Below, in pieces: positions 33,253 to 36,063 of a DNA stretch of 36,063 nt; position 1 is the stretch's first letter; every line of letters begins with the position of its first letter. The DNA is from Catenibacterium mitsuoka_A (GTDB lineage: Bacteria > Bacillota_I > Bacilli_A > Erysipelotrichales > Coprobacillaceae). The position numbers were made by a program, and so were the translations under genes. The stretch is taken from NCBI RefSeq assembly GCF_964259225.1, contig NZ_CAXVKN010000016.1; one strand, given 5' to 3'. Under the pieces are notes generated by a model. It had not been told where the DNA came from. It was given only the letters and a program-made list of their open reading frames with translations, and ran no database searches.

Positions 33253-33666
33253 TCAATCATAAAAAAAGTGATTTTCTTCTAAATAGTGCATATATTCTTT
33301 GATCCAGGGACTACCTACCGCATATCGCTGAAGCATGAATTCTATTTTATTTCCATTATACATAAAACTCATCTTTAGCTCTGCACCTTTCTTCTTTGTT
33401 TTAAAGTCTGTCACAGATTGATAATCAAAGAAATAAACTTCTTCTATAAACTTTAAATTCTCATAACACATGAAAGTAATACCATCGTAATCAAAACTCA
33501 TCATATAAAAATGCACTGGTTTACCATGTACATGACCTAACCACATTGTGAAAGCTGTCTTTTTCCAATCTACTTCATATTTCGTATGGGCAAAAGCTAC
33601 ATTATTATGAAATGGGATTCTTGATAAACGAATGTAATCTTGTAATAATTCTTCTCTCTTATTCAT
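33253..33666 (-). CDS. small conserved-looking protein of unknown function
   Basis: I do not recognise this 137-residue protein. It is soluble, without a signal peptide or membrane helix. The N-terminal part is MNKREELLQDYIRLSRIPF, and the rest reads as alternating strands (VHFYMMSFDYDGITFMCYE, ELKMSFMYNGNKIEFMLQ) that end in a helix (WIKEYMHYLEENHFF). That pattern could be a pleckstrin-like barrel, but this is a guess. Its start overlaps the VOC gene's stop by 8 nt, so the two are translated together. It ends about 20 nt before the lysine riboswitch, and I see no clear terminator between. Confidence 0.7.
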   Translation of the reverse strand: MNKREELLQDYIRLSRIPFHNNVAFAHTKYEVDWKKTAFTMWLGHVHGKPVHFYMMSFDYDGITFMCYENLKFIEEVYFFDYQSVTDFKTKKKGAELKMSFMYNGNKIEFMLQRYAVGSPWIKEYMHYLEENHFFYD

Positions 33667-34036
33667 GGATTTCTAAAGGCAATTGATCAGGATCTTTAAA
33701 AAATGTCATTTTCTTGCCAGTAAATGTGTCAAAACGAATAGGTTCTGTTTCAATACCCAATGCATTTAATTCTTTAACTGTTTTTTCTACATCTTCTACC
33801 TTAAAAGCCAGATGTCTCAGTCCTGCAGTTTCAGGGAAAGGATGTAGTGGGGCATCTGGTTTAATAAATATTTCTAACTCCATATCTCCAAGTTGAAGAT
33901 CCAACTTGATATCCTGTTTATCCTCTCTCTTATTTTCTCTAATAATATTAAAACCTAACTTATTGACATAAAAGTCAATTGTTTGATCATAATCTTTTGT
34001 AATGATCGCAATATGATGTACTGTGTCTAATTTCAT
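33659..34036 (-). CDS. VOC-family protein (glyoxalase-I-like)
   Basis: This 125-residue protein has two beta-alpha-beta-beta-beta units of the vicinal oxygen chelate fold. The metal-ligand positions are filled: His8 (VHHIAIITKD), a Glu in MELEIF, a His in LRHLAFKV, and Glu in LPLEIHE. ITKDYDQTIDFYVNKLGFN is typical of the glyoxalase-I/YaeR-like group. It may be a metal-dependent lyase or epimerase; substrate unknown. SD AGGAGGTG stands just before ATG. Confidence 0.82.
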   Translation of the reverse strand: MKLDTVHHIAIITKDYDQTIDFYVNKLGFNIIRENKREDKQDIKLDLQLGDMELEIFIKPDAPLHPFPETAGLRHLAFKVEDVEKTVKELNALGIETEPIRFDTFTGKKMTFFKDPDQLPLEIHE

Positions 34037-34125
34037 AAGAGCACCTCCTGTTACTATTATATCATTGACATCATGAATGATATATAGTTATTATAATATA
34101 AACCAATTAAGGAGATAGGTAATAC

Positions 34126-34815
34126 ATGAATAAAAAAACAATTATATACTCTGTTGAATCTGCACTCCCTGTTATGACTGGTTATATTGTCTTAAGTATT
34201 GGTTTTGGCTTATTACTTCAAGACAAAGGTTATGGATGGGGCTGGGCTGTTTTAATGAGTACAGGTATATATGCTGGTTCTATGCAGTTTGTGACAATTA
34301 ATCTACTATCAACAGGTGCTTCTATCATTACAACTGCTATTATGACTCTTATGGTCAATATAAGACATCTCTTTTATGGTATTACCATGTTAGAGGAATA
34401 TAGTGAAGCAGGGTGGAGAAAACCTTATTTAATCTTCTCATTAACAGATGAAACCTATTCCTTAATCTGCTCTCCTGATCTTCCCGATGATATTAATCGT
34501 AAAGACTATTTCTTTATCGTTTCTCTTGTCAATCAGTTATCCTGGATAGCAGGGAGTATTATAGGTTCAGTACTCGGGAATATTATTCCTTTTGATACAA
34601 CAGGCATAGATTTTGCGATGACTGCATTATTTGTCATCATCCTATTAGAACAACTAGAGAAATCAAAACAACATCTTCCAGCCATAACTGGATTTATTAT
34701 TTCGATATTCTGTTTATTACTCTTTGGACCTAATCAGTTCCTGATTCCTTCTATGATTCTTATTACAATCGCATTATTCATAGAAAAAAAGAGCTTAGAA
34801 AGGAGTGATTTCTAA
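34126..34815 (+). CDS. azlC: AzlC-family branched-chain amino acid export permease, large subunit
   Basis: This 229-residue membrane protein has about five to six helices and the AzlC motifs LPVMTGYIVLSIGFGLLL near the start, STGIYAGSMQFV and NIRHLFYGITML, then SLTDETYSL. With AzlD it exports branched-chain amino acids or analogues such as azaleucine. SD AAGGAG lies 10 nt before ATG. Its stop shares a base with the azlD start (TAATG). Confidence 0.92.
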   Translation: MNKKTIIYSVESALPVMTGYIVLSIGFGLLLQDKGYGWGWAVLMSTGIYAGSMQFVTINLLSTGASIITTAIMTLMVNIRHLFYGITMLEEYSEAGWRKPYLIFSLTDETYSLICSPDLPDDINRKDYFFIVSLVNQLSWIAGSIIGSVLGNIIPFDTTGIDFAMTALFVIILLEQLEKSKQHLPAITGFIISIFCLLLFGPNQFLIPSMILITIALFIEKKSLERSDF

Positions 34816-35126
34816 TGCATGCCATACTTATTATTCTTACTGCCGCAATAGTCACACTTCTTATCCGCGCTCTTCCATTTATTGTGTTTAGTAAACATAC
34901 ACCGGATAGTATTCTCTATTTAGGTAAAGTACTACCTTATGCAATCATACCAATGTTAGTGGTGTATTGTTTAAAGAGTGTATCGGTTCTAAAAGCCCCT
35001 TATGGTATTCCAGAACTCATAGCACTTATAGTGGTAGTATGTATCCACAAATGGAAACATAGTACATTACTTTCTATTCTTCTAGGTACAATGACTTATA
35101 TGTTTCTAATCCAGACTGTGTTTTAA
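34815..35126 (+). CDS. azlD: AzlD-family branched-chain amino acid export protein, small subunit
   Basis: This 103-residue partner of AzlC has three to four membrane helices and the family start ILTAAIVTLLIRALPFIVF, followed by LGKVLPYAIIPMLVVYCL and HKWKHSTLLSILLGTMTYM. Overlap with azlC shows translational coupling. It ends in a terminator shared with the convergent gene. Confidence 0.92.
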   Translation: MHAILIILTAAIVTLLIRALPFIVFSKHTPDSILYLGKVLPYAIIPMLVVYCLKSVSVLKAPYGIPELIALIVVVCIHKWKHSTLLSILLGTMTYMFLIQTVF

Positions 35127-35138
35127 TCACAGTCTTTT
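35114..35138 (+). terminator. terminator after azlCD
   Basis: GACTGTG/CACAGTC (35114-35120 with 35128-35134) with a 7-nt loop is followed by TTTT on the plus strand. It overlaps the stop codons of both convergent genes; the minus-strand side has less of a T-run. Confidence 0.75.
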
Positions 35139-35978
35139 CATTACTTCCAATGGAAGATTATTTATAAGTACTGTGTTACCATCATAATAGTTGATGTAAT
35201 CTGGTCCTAATGTAAATATACGTTCAAAAGGAATCGTACCCAATGATCTTTCTTCTGTTGTAGAATAAAGAGCTATTTCATAATAATCACATTCTAGCTT
35301 CTCACCTGTTTCAGGATTCTGATACCCTACAGGTACCCATGGTTTATTAGGGAGTAAAGTAGGGCAGTCTTCAGTTAATGCATAGATGCCTTTAATACCC
35401 TGATCTGTCTTAAAGAATTGTGGTTTTGCATAATAATAGTCATGACTTTGAAGTTCATGCATCCATGAAGAGAATAGATGTGGATTAAGAATAAACTGTT
35501 CTGCTTCATCCTTACCAATCACTAATGGCCACATTGTACTCATTAAAGTAAGAGAATCTGTTTCACCATTCACAATCTTTTCTGATACTTCTTTAATAAT
35601 ACGATGATTGAAAGCAATAAGATCATCTTCCTGTGATAAGTAGTCATCTATATCTTCTTCTATACCATCAATAGTAACACTGCATTTCCAGTAACTAGTA
35701 ATTCTTCTTAGACAGTTAAAGAAAGAACGCATTTCATCTGTAGTAGTAGGATTGAGTAAACGTAAGTTTAATTCATTCTTTTCTTCTTCATCCCATGAAA
35801 TATGAAAACCTCTTCCGATAGAATTTGGATTATAGAAGATCATATTACCTTCCTGGTCATCACCCACCATTCTCATACCATCATTGATTCCAAAAGCCAA
35901 TTCATCACCGACTATGACATCTAATGGAATAGTCTTTTTAAATAAACCCTTCTGTTTAATACATACATCAATAGACAT
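35127..35978 (-). CDS. DUF4299-like cytoplasmic protein
   Basis: This 283-residue soluble protein starts MSIDVCIKQKGLFKKTIPLDVI and is rich in acidic residues. It contains GRGFHISWDEEEKNELNLRL and NPTTTDEMRSFFNCLRRI, and MSTMWPLVIGKDEAEQF in the middle. The overall look recalls the DUF4299 group of Bacillota proteins, of unknown role; I am only moderately sure of that. No signal peptide, membrane helix or catalytic motif is visible. The start codon lies 8 nt after the end of an insertion-element right end (35987), so its ribosome binding site is now formed at that junction (GGCAGGATAAGACAATG). Confidence 0.6.
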   Translation of the reverse strand: MSIDVCIKQKGLFKKTIPLDVIVGDELAFGINDGMRMVGDDQEGNMIFYNPNSIGRGFHISWDEEEKNELNLRLLNPTTTDEMRSFFNCLRRITSYWKCSVTIDGIEEDIDDYLSQEDDLIAFNHRIIKEVSEKIVNGETDSLTLMSTMWPLVIGKDEAEQFILNPHLFSSWMHELQSHDYYYAKPQFFKTDQGIKGIYALTEDCPTLLPNKPWVPVGYQNPETGEKLECDYYEIALYSTTEERSLGTIPFERIFTLGPDYINYYDGNTVLINNLPLEVMKRL

Positions 35979-35986
35979 TGTCTTAT

Positions 35987-36063
35987 CCTGCCACTCAAAA
36001 TGTGATTAAATATACTCACATCGAGATAATGTAAGTTCTCACGAACATTACTTACTATGTCAT
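35987..36063 (-). mobile_element. right end of a second copy of the IS607-like element (cut by window edge)
   Basis: Bases 35987-36062 are identical over 76 nt to 16418-16493, the right end of the element inside the atp operon; base 36063 already differs. The identity begins at the same base as in the first copy, which fixes the element's right border at GGCAGG. As in atpD, the border lies just before a start codon, here that of the DUF4299-like gene. Whether tnpB and tnpA follow beyond the window cannot be seen; a solo end is possible. Confidence 0.82.

Overview
The window is AT-rich, with dense gene packing and Gram-positive Shine-Dalgarno (SD) sites. The sortase-assembled pilus, LPxTG anchors, PucR-type regulator, VanZ/VanX-like proteins and the rpiB-glyA-upp-atp gene order point to a Bacillota chromosome. 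It is probably a gut member of the Erysipelotrichales or a relative; that last step is inference from protein flavour, not a computed placement.

Layout. 1-341: truncated acyltransferase-3 gene. 413-11346 (- strand): a pilus operon in the order giant LPNTG adhesin with about 30 GLUG-like repeats, LPSTG backbone pilin, class C sortase, small VKTGD-anchored basal pilin, with a hairpin between backbone and sortase and a terminator at the end. 11596-13242: a PucR-like regulator just upstream, in the same direction, with a run of nine G near its 5' end whose gain or loss of one base stops translation at once; this is a candidate ON/OFF switch for the neighbouring pilus. 13535-14574: convergent VanZ-like and VanX-like genes.

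14592-26016 (- strand): one long operon, tsaC/ywlC - rpiB - glyA - upp - atpI-like - atpB-E-F-H-A-G - [insertion element] - atpD - atpC, ending in a strong terminator. An element of about 1.93 kb (about 16418-18343) sits between the SD of atpD (left behind after atpG) and the atpD start codon. It holds an intact tnpB nuclease gene and a decayed tnpA whose remains match the IS607-type serine recombinase (frameshifts plus two nonsense changes in the helix-turn-helix part). Both ends abut GG. A 76-bp exact copy of its right end recurs at 35987-36062, again about 8 nt upstream of a start codon, so two copies have landed where an SD should be. The element's own right end supplies a replacement SD-like GGCAGG.

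26207-29365: alpha/beta hydrolase, a frameshifted DUF4177-type pseudogene, a structured intergenic region, and an AAA/DUF4143 ATPase preceded by four 11-bp motifs spaced exactly 33 bp apart. 29576-33231 (- strand): a lysine-riboswitch-controlled operon of a free-standing ACT-domain protein (like an aspartokinase regulatory part), dapA, dapB and lysA, for lysine/diaminopimelate synthesis. 33253-35978: an unknown small protein coupled to a VOC protein, AzlC/AzlD branched-chain amino acid exporter, and a DUF4299-like protein. No rRNA, tRNA or CRISPR array was seen.

The most notable points are the IS607-like element that parts an SD from an essential ATP synthase gene while apparently keeping it expressed, and the poly-G tract in the pilus-adjacent regulator.
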